Shown: positions 24,432 to 32,859, numbered from the stretch's first letter. The stretch is 64,000 nucleotides of DNA from Saccharopolyspora oryzae (GCF_027853915.1 NZ_JAQGLA010000004.1:1-64000); one strand, 5' to 3'. A program made the numbers and translations. Notes: generated by a model not told the origin, from the sequence alone.

Positions 24432-25882
24432 CCGGCGCGCCCGGCGGCGTGCTCGCCCGCGATGCGGCCGAACACGATGGCGTCGGCGATGTGGAACCCG
24501 CCGTCCTTGCACCAGCTGTAGGTGGAGCTCACCGCACCAGCGGCGTACAGGCCCGGGATCACGGCGCCGTAGGGATCGAGCACGCGCGAGTGCTCGTCGC
24601 GGCGCGGACCGCCGTTCGTCCACGCCAGCAACGGTTTCGACGAGTAGGCGTAGTACGGCGGCTGGTCGACCGGAGCGAGCGTCGCCGCTGGCCGGCCGAA
24701 CGCGTCGTCGCGGCCGGCTGCGCACGCCGCGTTGTACTGCTCGACGGTCGCGGTGAGCTTGTCGGCGGGCACGTCGAGCGCGACGGCCAGCTCGGCGAGG
24801 GTGTCCGCCCGGTGGAGCCAGCCGGCGGCGACCTCGGCCGAGTTGTCCTCGCTCCAGCGGTAGCCCTCCACCACCAGCTTCCACCCCACCGGGAACAGCT
24901 CCGCCCCAGGGCTGATCGGGCCCGCGAGGCGGGTCCGCTCGTCGAAGACCACGTGCATCGGAGCGCGGGGGAACAGCTCGTAGCGGCCGTGCACCAGGGC
25001 TTGCCCGTGGCCGGTCGGCGGTGTCTCGTTGACGAAGCGCTTCCCGTCGGGCGCCACCCACAGGTAGCCGTTGGAGTGCAGGGGCATGGCGAAGAAGCCC
25101 TGCCGCGAGCCGGGCGGGGCGAGCCCGTTGACGGCCATCATGTTGTCCATGTGCCACAGGTCCGCGCCGGCCTTCATCGCCATCCGGTGGCCATCGCCGG
25201 TGCCGGCCAGGCTGCCCCACACCGGCGGGTCGGCGAGCCCCAGGTAGGTCCGCACCATCTCCGGGTCCGCCTCGAAACCGCCGGTGGCCAGGACGACACC
25301 GCGGCGGGCCGAGATCCGGCGCGGCTGCTCGCCGCCCGCGACCACGCCGACGACCGCTCCGGTGTTCGGGTCCTGGATCAGCTCGACCGCCGGTGCGCGG
25401 TACCGGACTTCGATGCCGCGCCGCCGCACCGCGTCGGTGAGCGTCTCGTGGAGCCGGCCTTCGCCGAGCACGCCGTCGACGCAGAGGTAGCCGCCGTAGC
25501 AGTCGCTCCCGTCGAGCTCCGGGTATTCGGGCGGGAACTTCCCGTTCGGCGCGACGGCGGCGCCCAGGCCCTCGATCCAGGCCGAGACGTGCTGGGTCTG
25601 CTCGGCCCAGGTGCGCACGATCGCCTCCGGCACGGGGCGATCGCCGCAGAGGTTGCGCAGGTACACCGCGGCCTGCTCCGGATCGCGGTTGTCGAACCAG
25701 GCGCCCCCGGACACGCGCGTGTTGCCGCCGGACTGGTCGGCGGAGGTCTTCTCCAGCACGACCACCCGGGCACCGGCGTCGTGCGCCGAGATCGCGGCGG
25801 CGGATCCGGCGGCACCCGTGCCGACGACCACCACGTCGGCGGTGTCGTCGAAGGGCGGTAGCGGGACCAGTTCATCGGGCAT
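24428..25882 (-). CDS. FAD-dependent dehydrogenase/reductase of the fumarate reductase family
   Basis: The 484-residue flavoprotein has VVVGTGAAGSAAAISA for FAD, SGGNTRVSGGAWF, and a C-terminus reading GLYAAGAVSSTYSWCKDGGFHIADAIVFGR. That end differs from the TYPGxG signature of KstD and is nearer to the fumarate reductase/urocanate reductase/tricarballylate dehydrogenase group, so it may act on a different bond (for example a delta4 or side-chain alkene). ATG 25882 was preferred to a GTG 36 bp upstream because GGCAGGAGCG precedes it. It is divergent from the KstD-like gene at 26027. Confidence 0.8.
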   Translation of the reverse strand: MPDELVPLPPFDDTADVVVVGTGAAGSAAAISAHDAGARVVVLEKTSADQSGGNTRVSGGAWFDNRDPEQAAVYLRNLCGDRPVPEAIVRTWAEQTQHVSAWIEGLGAAVAPNGKFPPEYPELDGSDCYGGYLCVDGVLGEGRLHETLTDAVRRRGIEVRYRAPAVELIQDPNTGAVVGVVAGGEQPRRISARRGVVLATGGFEADPEMVRTYLGLADPPVWGSLAGTGDGHRMAMKAGADLWHMDNMMAVNGLAPPGSRQGFFAMPLHSNGYLWVAPDGKRFVNETPPTGHGQALVHGRYELFPRAPMHVVFDERTRLAGPISPGAELFPVGWKLVVEGYRWSEDNSAEVAAGWLHRADTLAELAVALDVPADKLTATVEQYNAACAAGRDDAFGRPAATLAPVDQPPYYAYSSKPLLAWTNGGPRRDEHSRVLDPYGAVIPGLYAAGAVSSTYSWCKDGGFHIADAIVFGRIAGEHAAGRAG

Positions 25883-25969
25883 GGGAGCGCTCCTGCCGTC
25901 GGCGTAAACCCGTGGCACCTGACCGGTTCGCGAGGTTAGCCGCCGCGCCGGTGGTCGATCGGCGAGCTC

Positions 25970-25984
25970 TCCCGGTCAGTGGGA
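25970..25984. promoter_or_regulatory. TCCCG-N5-CGGGA element between divergent flavoprotein genes
   Basis: TCCCG-GTCAG-TGGGA, one mismatch, 42 bp before the start at 26027 and 87 bp from the divergent start at 25882. Confidence 0.55.
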
Positions 25985-26026
25985 CTGGCCCGCCACCGCG
26001 GGGCGGGCGACGAGCATCGTGCCCCC

Positions 26027-27559
26027 ATGGCGATCTGGGACGATGAGTGCGACGTGCTGGTGGTCGGTTCCGGCGGCGGTGCGCTGACCGGGGCGTACAC
26101 CGCGGCCCGCGAGGGGCTTTCGGTGCTGGTGGTCGAGGCGACCGACAAGTTCGGCGGCACCACGGCGTACTCCGGCGGCGGGCTGTGGTTCCCGGGGAAC
26201 GCGGTGCTCAAGCGGGCCGGCGACCAGGACACCCCGGAGGAGGCGAGGACCTACTACCGCGCGGTGGTGGGCGACCGCACGCCCCGCGAGCTGCAGGACG
26301 CGTTCCTGGACACCGGCGCGCGGCTGGTGGACTACCTGGAGGGCGACGACGACTTCGAGTTCATCGTCTACCCCTGGCCGGACTACTACGGGTCCGCACC
26401 GGGGGCCAGCGCGACCGGTAGGCACATCATGCCGATGCCGATGCCGCCCGAGCGGATCGGCTCGCTGCGGGACCAGCTGCGGCCACCGGTGGACGTCGAC
26501 CGGGCGGGCAAACCGCTGCCGGACCTGCTCATCGGCGGTCAGGCGCTGATCGGCAGGCTGCTGCTCGCACTGTCCAAACAGGACTCCGTTCGGCTGCGGC
26601 GCGAATCGGTGTGCGACGAGCTGGTGACCTCGGACGGCGCTGTGATCGGCGCGGTGGTCGAGGAAGGCGGCGAGCGGCGGCGGATCCGCGCGCGTCGCGG
26701 CGTGCTCATCGCCTCCGGCGGGTTCGAGCGCAACCAGGAGATGCGGACCGAGCACGGGGTTCCGGGCGCGGCGCGCGACACCATGGGGCCGGCGAAGAAC
26801 CTGGGCAAGGCCATCCAGGCCGGGATCGACGTCGGCGCCGACACCGACCTGATGTCGGAGGCCTGGTGGTCGCCGGGCATCACCCACCCGGACGGGACGT
26901 CGACGTTCTCGCTGTGGTTCACCGGCGGCATCTTCGTCGACGGCGCGGGCGAGCGCTTCGTCAACGAGTCCTGGCCGTACGACCGGATCGGCCGCGTCGT
27001 CCTCGACCGCGTCGGCGAGGACCGGATGGCGCTGCCGTTCTGGATGATCTACGACGACCGCGAGGGCGAGCGGCCGCCGGCGCACTCGACGAGCGTCCCG
27101 ATGGGGGAGACCAGCGACTACGTCGACGCCGGACTGTGGTTCAGCGCGGGCACGCTGGCCGAGCTGGCGGAGAAGATCGGGGTTCCGGCGGAGAACCTGG
27201 AGCGGACCGTGGCACGGTTCAACGGCTTCGCGGCCGCCGGGACCGACGAGGACTTCCACCGGGGCGACGAACCGTACGACCGGTCGTTCGCGGACGGGGG
27301 ATCGCCGCTGGTGCCGATCGAGAAGGGCCCGTTCCACGCCGCCGCCTTCGGCGTCTCCGACCTCGGCACCAAGGGCGGTCTGCGCACCGATGCCAGCGCC
27401 CGGGTGCTCAACACCTCGGGCGAGGTGATCCCCGGTCTGTACGCCGCGGGGAACTCGATGGCCGCGGTCAGCGGCACCACCTATCCGGGCGGGGGCAACC
27501 CGATCGGGTCCTGCATGGTGTTCAGCCACCTCGCCGCGCTGGACATGCTCACCCGCTGA
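26027..27559 (+). CDS. KstD-like flavoprotein 2
   Basis: The 510-residue protein has VVGSGGGALTGAYTA for FAD, GGTTAYSGGGLWFPGN, DLGTKGGLRTD, GLYAAGNSMAAVSG and the end motif TYPGGGNPIGSC. The order matches 3-ketosteroid delta1-dehydrogenases, including the YP Tyr. The GGNPIG variant of the last loop is usual in a KstD subgroup whose members prefer other 3-ketosteroids (5-alpha reduced or acyl-CoA side-chain forms). ATG 26027 has little RBS. An SDR follows after 14 bp in the same unit. Confidence 0.82.
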   Translation: MAIWDDECDVLVVGSGGGALTGAYTAAREGLSVLVVEATDKFGGTTAYSGGGLWFPGNAVLKRAGDQDTPEEARTYYRAVVGDRTPRELQDAFLDTGARLVDYLEGDDDFEFIVYPWPDYYGSAPGASATGRHIMPMPMPPERIGSLRDQLRPPVDVDRAGKPLPDLLIGGQALIGRLLLALSKQDSVRLRRESVCDELVTSDGAVIGAVVEEGGERRRIRARRGVLIASGGFERNQEMRTEHGVPGAARDTMGPAKNLGKAIQAGIDVGADTDLMSEAWWSPGITHPDGTSTFSLWFTGGIFVDGAGERFVNESWPYDRIGRVVLDRVGEDRMALPFWMIYDDREGERPPAHSTSVPMGETSDYVDAGLWFSAGTLAELAEKIGVPAENLERTVARFNGFAAAGTDEDFHRGDEPYDRSFADGGSPLVPIEKGPFHAAAFGVSDLGTKGGLRTDASARVLNTSGEVIPGLYAAGNSMAAVSGTTYPGGGNPIGSCMVFSHLAALDMLTR

Positions 27560-27573
27560 CCACTAGGAGCACC

Positions 27574-28347
27574 ATGTCTTCTCCCAACACACCCGTGCTG
27601 ATCACCGGCGCCGCCTCCGGGATCGGTGCTGCCTGCGCCCGCGCGCTGGCCGCCACCGGGCGACCGACGGTCCTGTGGGACCGCGACGAGAGCGGTGTGG
27701 CCGCCGTCGCGAAGCAGATCGAGCAGGACGACGGGGCGCCGGTCGTGGCGACCGGGATCGACGTCTCCGACGTGTCCCGGTACGACGACGCGCTCGCCGA
27801 GGCCCGGCGGATCGTCGGCAGGATAGGCGGTTTCGTGCACTGCGCCGGGATCGTCGACTCGACGCCGATGACGGAGGTCCCGCTGGAGGCGTGGCAGCGC
27901 GTCTTCGACGTCAACCTCACGGCCTTCGCCTACGGGACCGCCGCGCTCGCCGAAGACCTGACCGCGTTGCCCGATTCGGCCGTGGTGGCGATCTCGTCCA
28001 TCAACGCCACGCTCGGGCAGGCGAACATCCCGTCCTACAGCGCGTCCAAGGCAGGCGTCCTCGGGTTGACGCGCTCGCTCGCTGCGCAGCTCGGTCGCTC
28101 GGGGGTCCGGGTGAACGCGGTCTGCCCGGGCTACATCGAGACGCCGATGCTCAGCCGCAGCCTCGCCGATGCCCGGCGCGGAGCCCGGATGAGCGGTGAC
28201 GCGATGCTCGGCCGCGTCGGGCAGCCGGAAGAGGTCGCCTCCGTCGTCCGCTTCCTGCTCAGCACCGAGGCCAGTTTCGTCACCGGCAGCACGCTTTTCG
28301 TCGACGGAGGAGTCACGGCCAGCGACCGCCTCGGCTCCCTCGACTGA
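27574..28347 (+). CDS. SDR-family oxidoreductase
   Basis: The 257-residue classical SDR has TGAASGIG, Ser in ISSINAT, and YSASK; the end VTGSTLFVDGGV is complete. ATG 27574 follows TAGGAGC. It is downstream of KstD-like 2 and upstream of the inverted repeat at 28373. A hydroxysteroid dehydrogenase role is plausible from context; the sequence alone does not fix the position it oxidises. Confidence 0.85.
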   Translation: MSSPNTPVLITGAASGIGAACARALAATGRPTVLWDRDESGVAAVAKQIEQDDGAPVVATGIDVSDVSRYDDALAEARRIVGRIGGFVHCAGIVDSTPMTEVPLEAWQRVFDVNLTAFAYGTAALAEDLTALPDSAVVAISSINATLGQANIPSYSASKAGVLGLTRSLAAQLGRSGVRVNAVCPGYIETPMLSRSLADARRGARMSGDAMLGRVGQPEEVASVVRFLLSTEASFVTGSTLFVDGGVTASDRLGSLD

Positions 28348-28372
28348 CGCACCCCCGCGGTTCACGGGATCA

Positions 28373-28412
28373 AAATTCCATTGAAATCGGACCTTCGATT
28401 TCAATGGAATTT
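28373..28412. promoter_or_regulatory. 17-bp inverted repeat with two TTCCATTGAAA cores
   Basis: AAATTCCATTGAAATCG (28373-28389) and its exact reverse complement (28396-28412) are 6 nt apart. Each arm contains TTCCATTGAAA, the same core as the palindromes at 20766 and 20806, so two regulator sites lie back to back. It lies 26 bp after the SDR stop and 196 bp before kshA. As RNA it would also form a strong hairpin, but it lacks the GC-rich base and T-run of a terminator. Confidence 0.6.
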
Positions 28413-28519
28413 CGACCCGTCGGCATGTCGGCGTCCGACGCGCCGGTGCCGTGCGGGGATTCTGCGCGGGTTCTGGGGGACGTTTCCCCCGGAATTGCGG
28501 GAGTTGGACGCGGGGTCGG

Positions 28520-28534
28520 TCTCGTTGAGCGGGA
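28520..28534. promoter_or_regulatory. TCCCG-N5-CGGGA element before kshA
   Basis: TCTCG-TTGAG-CGGGA, one mismatch; same spacer as the copy at 21800. It is 75 bp before the kshA start. Confidence 0.5.
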
Positions 28535-28608
28535 GAGCGCCTGTTCCGGGTGGCCCGGACTTCCCACCATTGAGGCGAATCGACAAGACGGAGTCGGAGG
28601 AGTTCCTC

Positions 28609-29775
28609 ATGGCATCACCGCGGACGGCTGATGAGAACGAGGTGCGGGTGATCGAGGCGGAGGCTCCGCCGACCCGCTACGCGCGCGGCTGGCACTGCCT
28701 CGGCCTCGCCGACGCCTACCGGGACGGAAAACCCCACGCGATCGAGGCTTTCGGCACCAAGCTGGTGGTGTTCGCCAACAGCAGCGGCGAGCTCAACGTG
28801 CTCAACGCCTACTGCCCGCACATGGGCGGCGACCTGAGCCGGGGCGAGGTCAAGGGCGACGAGGTCGCCTGCCCGTTTCACGACTGGCGCTGGTCGGGCA
28901 GCGGGCGCTGCGCGAGCATCCCCTACGCGCGGCGGGTGCCGCCGCGGGCGCGCACGAAGGCCTGGACCGTGCTGGAGCGCAACGGGCAGCTGTTCGTGTG
29001 GAACGACCCGCAGGGCAAGCAGCCGCCGCCGGAGGTGACGATCCCGGAGATCCCGGGCGTGGGTTCGGACGAGTGGACCTCGTGGACGTGGAACTCGCTG
29101 CGGATCGACGGTTCGAACTGCCGCGAGATCGTGGACAACGTGGTGGACATGGCCCACTTCTTCTACATCCACTACTCGTTCCCGACCTACTTCAAGAACG
29201 TCTTCGAGGGCCACATCGCCAGCCAGACGATGCACAGCAAGGCCCGGCCGGACGTGAAGATCGGCACGAACTACAGCGACGACAGCACGCTGCGCTCGAG
29301 CGCCTCCTACTACGGGCCGTCCTACATGATCGACTACCTGTGGAGCGACACCGGCGAGACGACGATCGAGACGGTGCTGATCAACTGCCACTACCCGGTG
29401 TCGCCCACGAGCTTCGTGCTGCAGTGGGGCGCGATGGTGAAGAAGCCCGAGGGAATGTCCGATGAGGACGCCGAGCAGATGGCGCTGGGCTTCGCCGCCG
29501 GCGTGGAGAAGGGCTTCCTGCAGGACGTCGAGATCTGGCAGAACAAGGCCCGGATCGACAACCCGCTGCTCTGCGAGGAGGACGGCCCGGTCTACCAGCT
29601 GCGGCGCTGGTACGAGCAGTTCTACGTCGACGTCGAGGACGTGACCCCGGAGATGAACCGGCGGTTCGAGTTCGAGATCGACACCGAGCGCGCGATCGAG
29701 TTCTGGCAGGCCGAGGTCGAGGACAACCTGGCCAACGGCCGCGTGATCGTGGACGACAGCGCTCCCACCGCCTGA
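28609..29775 (+). CDS. kshA: 3-ketosteroid 9-alpha-monooxygenase oxygenase (KshA)
   Basis: The 388-residue Rieske oxygenase opens with RYARGWHCLGLADAYRDGKP, typical of KshA. The Rieske cluster ligands are Cys69-x-His71 and Cys88-x2-His91 (YCPHMGG, ACPFHDW). The catalytic-domain iron site is visible in DNVVDMAHFFYIHYS and the later Asp of FLQDVEIW. KshA hydroxylates C9 of 3-ketosteroids; with KstD this opens ring B. ATG 28609 follows GGAGGAG. A small Cys-rich protein and the reductase KshB follow directly, forming one operon. Confidence 0.92.
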   Translation: MASPRTADENEVRVIEAEAPPTRYARGWHCLGLADAYRDGKPHAIEAFGTKLVVFANSSGELNVLNAYCPHMGGDLSRGEVKGDEVACPFHDWRWSGSGRCASIPYARRVPPRARTKAWTVLERNGQLFVWNDPQGKQPPPEVTIPEIPGVGSDEWTSWTWNSLRIDGSNCREIVDNVVDMAHFFYIHYSFPTYFKNVFEGHIASQTMHSKARPDVKIGTNYSDDSTLRSSASYYGPSYMIDYLWSDTGETTIETVLINCHYPVSPTSFVLQWGAMVKKPEGMSDEDAEQMALGFAAGVEKGFLQDVEIWQNKARIDNPLLCEEDGPVYQLRRWYEQFYVDVEDVTPEMNRRFEFEIDTERAIEFWQAEVEDNLANGRVIVDDSAPTA

Positions 29776-29788
29776 TCGGAGACAGCAG

Positions 29789-30007
29789 GTGCAACCCTTG
29801 TCCTGCCGCAGCTGCGGCACGTGCGTGCTGGTCAAGAAGAACAGCCTGGCCCACACGCAAGTGCAGTGGACGACAGACACCGACCACTGCGCGGAGCTCG
29901 CGCAGCGCCCGAACGCGGACCGCGCGACGGTCCTGACGTGCCTGCAGCTGCGCGACAGCATCGAAACGGCGGTGCGGAGCGGAGAGCTCCAGGTGGACAC
30001 GCCGTGA
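29789..30007 (+). CDS. Small Cys-rich protein between kshA and kshB
   Basis: GTG 29789 follows CGGAGACAG. The 72-residue protein starts QPLSCRSCGTCVLVKKNS, a three-Cys cluster (residues 6, 9, 12) followed by HTQVQWTTD and two more Cys residues. The pattern suggests a metal or Fe-S site, but the spacing matches no standard ferredoxin. It lies 13 bp after kshA and 19 bp before kshB, so it is surely co-translated with them. An accessory role in electron transfer or cluster assembly is inference. Confidence 0.7.
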   Translation: MQPLSCRSCGTCVLVKKNSLAHTQVQWTTDTDHCAELAQRPNADRATVLTCLQLRDSIETAVRSGELQVDTP

Positions 30008-30026
30008 CCCGGGGGAGGAACGTGCG

Positions 30027-31067
30027 ATGACCGAGTCCGCCTCGCACCGGTTGCGAGTCCGGGAGGTGATCGAGGAGACCGCCGACTCGCGGTCGCTGGT
30101 GTTCGACGTGCCGGCCGAGGCGGCCGACCGCTTCGCCTACCGCCCGGGCCAGTTCCTGACCCTGCGCGTCCCGCTGGGCGACGAGCACGTGGCGCGCTGC
30201 TACTCGCTGTCGAGCGCTCCGGGTCTGGACGAGGGCTTGAAGGTGACGGTCAAGCGGGTGGCGGGCGGGGTCGGGTCGAACTGGATCTGCGACCACGTCC
30301 GCCCCGGCACCGAGCTCGAGGTGCTCCCGCCCGCCGGCACGTTCACCCCGAAGTCGCTGGCGGGCGACCTGCTGCTCTTCGCGGGCGGCAGCGGGATCAC
30401 GCCGATCATGTCGATCGTCCGCGCGCTGCTGCACGAGCAGACCGGGACCGCGGTGCTGATTTACGCCAACCGGGACGAGCGGTCGGTCATCTTCGCCGAC
30501 GAGCTCGCCGAGCTGGCCGCCCAGCACCCGGGCCGGTTCGTGCCGGTCCACCTGCTGCAGAGCGTCCAGGGATTGCCGACCGTCGATGGGATCGCCGCGT
30601 TGGCAAGGCCTTTCGCCGACCGGGACGCGGCCTACATCTGCGGTCCGGGGCCGTTCATGGACGCGGTGACCGACGCGCTGGCGCAGGTCGGCATGAGCCG
30701 CGACCGGGTGGTGCTCGAGCAGTTCCGGTCGCTGAGCTCGGACCCGTTCGCCGGTGGGGAACCCGAGATCGCCCCCGACGCCGAAGCGGCGGCCGCGGTG
30801 TCGGTCTCCCTCGACGGCGAGCAGCACGAGCTGCCCTGGCCCAGCGGGACCACCCTGGTCGACCTGCTCCTAGCGAACGGCGTGGAAGCGCCGTTCTCGT
30901 GCAAGGAAGGCGCGTGCAGCGCCTGCGCCGTCCGCCTGGTCTCGGGCGAGGTGAAGATGCTGCGCAACGAGGTGCTCGAGGAGGAGGACCTCGCGGAGGG
31001 CTGGGTGCTGGGCTGCCAGTCCGTGCCGATCACCGAGCACGTCGAAGTCACCTACGACGACAACTGA
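30027..31067 (+). CDS. kshB: 3-ketosteroid 9-alpha-monooxygenase reductase (KshB)
   Basis: The 346-residue reductase has the order of KshB/PaaE-type enzymes. The FAD domain has RCYSLSSAP and YRPGQFLTL, the NAD domain GGSGITPIMSI and YICGPGPFM. A C-terminal plant-type [2Fe-2S] domain has Cys residues in FSCKEGACSAC and a final Cys in GCQSV. It passes electrons from NADH to the Rieske centre of KshA. ATG 30027 follows GGGGGAGGAACG. The ketosteroid isomerase gene starts 15 bp after its stop. Confidence 0.92.
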   Translation: MTESASHRLRVREVIEETADSRSLVFDVPAEAADRFAYRPGQFLTLRVPLGDEHVARCYSLSSAPGLDEGLKVTVKRVAGGVGSNWICDHVRPGTELEVLPPAGTFTPKSLAGDLLLFAGGSGITPIMSIVRALLHEQTGTAVLIYANRDERSVIFADELAELAAQHPGRFVPVHLLQSVQGLPTVDGIAALARPFADRDAAYICGPGPFMDAVTDALAQVGMSRDRVVLEQFRSLSSDPFAGGEPEIAPDAEAAAAVSVSLDGEQHELPWPSGTTLVDLLLANGVEAPFSCKEGACSACAVRLVSGEVKMLRNEVLEEEDLAEGWVLGCQSVPITEHVEVTYDDN

Positions 31068-31082
31068 CCCGAGGAGACCCCC

Positions 31083-31457
31083 ATGCCGGAGCCGTCCGCC
31101 ATCCGCGACACCGTCGCGAGCTACTTGAAAGCCGTCGCGACCGGGAGTGCAGCGGACGTCGCGGCCCTCTACGCCGAGGACGCCACGCTCGAAGACCCGG
31201 TGGGCAGCGACCCGGTCCGCGGCCGGGCGGGGATCACCGAGTTCTACTCGGCCCTCGAGGACATGCGCCAGGAAACCGAACTGCTCGCGGTCCGGGTCGC
31301 CGGGGACAGCGCCGCGTTCCACTTCCGCGTCCGCACCGAAACACCGGACGGCGCAGCCGAGATCGAGCCCATCGACGTCATGACCTTCGACGAAGCAGCC
31401 CGCATCACGAGCATGCGCGCCTTCTGGTCCCCCGAAGACGTGCGGTCCACCTCGTGA
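31083..31457 (+). CDS. ksi: Delta5-3-ketosteroid isomerase (SnoaL/NTF2 fold)
   Basis: The 124-residue protein aligns without gaps at its start with Comamonas ketosteroid isomerase. Tyr14 (oxyanion hole) and Asp38 in EDPVGSDP (general base) fall at the same positions, and Asp98 in PIDVMTF corresponds to Asp99. The end SMRAFW is also shared. It moves the delta5 double bond to delta4 in 3-keto-5-enes. It is last in the kshA-kshB operon (start after GAGGAGACC), so the unit takes delta5 sterol-type ketones to the KstD/Ksh substrate. Confidence 0.9.
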   Translation: MPEPSAIRDTVASYLKAVATGSAADVAALYAEDATLEDPVGSDPVRGRAGITEFYSALEDMRQETELLAVRVAGDSAAFHFRVRTETPDGAAEIEPIDVMTFDEAARITSMRAFWSPEDVRSTS

Positions 31458-31543
31458 CCCCATCCACGTCTCGCATCGGATGGTGCGATCTGCCGAGCGT
31501 GGTGTTGGTGACCGATGTCGGACTACCCGGATAGCTTCGCCGC

Positions 31544-32068
31544 ATGTCTGTACCCGACAAGCCGGTCGTGCTGCGGCCCGCCGACCCCGCCGACGCGAAG
31601 GCAGTAGCCGACATCTGGTGCGACGGATGGCGCGACGGTCACCTGGGGCACGTACCCCGCGATCTGGTCACCGCTCGCACAGCCGAGTCGTTCGCGTCCC
31701 GCGCGGCGCGACGGGTCGAAGACACGGTGGTCGCGGTTTTCGACGGCGCGGTGGCGGGGTTCGTCATGGTGGTCGCCGACGAGGTCGAGCAGGTCTACGT
31801 GTCCAGGGCCTACCGCGGCACCGGCGTGGCAGCCGGGCTCCTTGCTGAAGCGGAGCGCCTCGTGGGCGAGCACGGTCACGACCGTGCCTGGCTCGCCGTC
31901 GCTGCGGGCAACGCCCGTGCGCGCCGCTTCTACCAACGCCAGGGCTGGACCGACGAAGGGCCGTTCGACTACCCCGCCGAAGGCCCGGACGGGCCGATCC
32001 ACGTCCCGTGCCACCGGTACGCCAAGCACCTGGCCGGCCGACGTGGCAAGGACATCCGCCTGCCATGA
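31544..32068 (+). CDS. GNAT-family N-acetyltransferase
   Basis: The 174-residue protein has the acetyl-CoA motif in VEQVYVSRAYRGTGVAAGLL (near 83-102) and NARARRFYQRQGW near the C-terminus, typical of GNAT enzymes. No RBS is clear. It has no evident link to steroid breakdown and may be an unrelated gene between two operons, or may detoxify an amine. The HsaB gene converges on it. Confidence 0.8.
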   Translation: MSVPDKPVVLRPADPADAKAVADIWCDGWRDGHLGHVPRDLVTARTAESFASRAARRVEDTVVAVFDGAVAGFVMVVADEVEQVYVSRAYRGTGVAAGLLAEAERLVGEHGHDRAWLAVAAGNARARRFYQRQGWTDEGPFDYPAEGPDGPIHVPCHRYAKHLAGRRGKDIRLP

Positions 32069-32147
32069 CACCGAGGCCGGTCTGCTGGGCGGCGAGGAGT
32101 TCTCGCACCGAATGCAGTTCGCCGCGCTCGCGGACGAACGCGCGAGG

Positions 32148-32675
32148 TCAGCATTCGTGAGCGGGTCGATCGGACTCGATGCCGAAGCTGCCGCGGAAGA
32201 AGATCATCGGGCGGTGTTCGGCCAGGCGTTCCACTTCGAGGACGCGTCCTACGACGATGTCGTGGTCTCCCGCCTCGACCACCTGGTGGACGTCGGCGTG
32301 CACGCGCATGAGCACGTCGGGCAGGACGGGCGTGCGCCAGCGGGAGCAGGACCAGTCCGCTCCGTCGAACTTGCGGCCGCCGCTCGAGCCGAACCGCGCG
32401 CACAGGTCGTCCTGGTGTCCGCCCAGGACGTTCACGCAGAAGCGGCCTGCGCCGCGGATCCGGGGCCAGGACCGGCCGCGGTGGTCGGCGCAGAACATCA
32501 CCAGCGGTGGGTCCAGGGACACCGAGGCGAAGGACTGGCAGGCGAAACCGACCGGTCCCGCGTCGTCGAGGCCGGTCACCACCGTCACCCCGGTGGCGAA
32601 GTCGGACATGGCCCGCCGGAACGCGTTGGGGTTCACGACGTCCTCGGCCGTCAAGGTCTGCGCTTCCTCCGTCAT
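32148..32675 (-). CDS. hsaB: Flavin reductase of the 3-HSA monooxygenase (HsaB family)
   Basis: The 175-residue protein belongs to the HpaC/HsaB flavin reductase group: FRRAMSDFATGVTVVTG, GFACQSFASVSLDPPLVMFC for FMN, and HDIVVGRVLEVE. It supplies FADH2 or FMNH2 to the hydroxylase HsaA. ATG 32675 has a weak RBS. It is divergent from the 3-alpha-HSD gene, and the 184-bp gap carries the tandem pair of 15-bp palindromes. HsaA is 1.2 kb away on the other strand under an almost identical promoter pair. Confidence 0.88.
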   Translation of the reverse strand: MTEEAQTLTAEDVVNPNAFRRAMSDFATGVTVVTGLDDAGPVGFACQSFASVSLDPPLVMFCADHRGRSWPRIRGAGRFCVNVLGGHQDDLCARFGSSGGRKFDGADWSCSRWRTPVLPDVLMRVHADVHQVVEAGDHDIVVGRVLEVERLAEHRPMIFFRGSFGIESDRPAHEC

Positions 32676-32719
32676 GAACTCGAAGCTAGGGCGGGTGGTG
32701 CGGGGCTCGCGGCCGCGGA

Positions 32720-32763
32720 TCCCGGTCAGCGGTGGGCCGTCCGGCCGGTCCCGGTCAGCGGGA
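32720..32763. promoter_or_regulatory. Tandem palindrome pair, hsaB / 3-alpha-HSD
   Basis: TCCCG-GTCAG-CGGTG (32720-32734) and TCCCG-GTCAG-CGGGA (32749-32763): one degraded and one perfect copy, centres 29 bp apart. The same arrangement, with similar sequence between the copies, recurs at 33733-33776. Confidence 0.65.
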
Positions 32764-32859
32764 GCGGAATTGGGTGCGTGGTCGGGGGTGACCGAAAATG
32801 CCCGGAACAGCCGCGAGAAGACCGCCGGTGTGCCATCCCACGCGACGAAGGGCCGGAAC

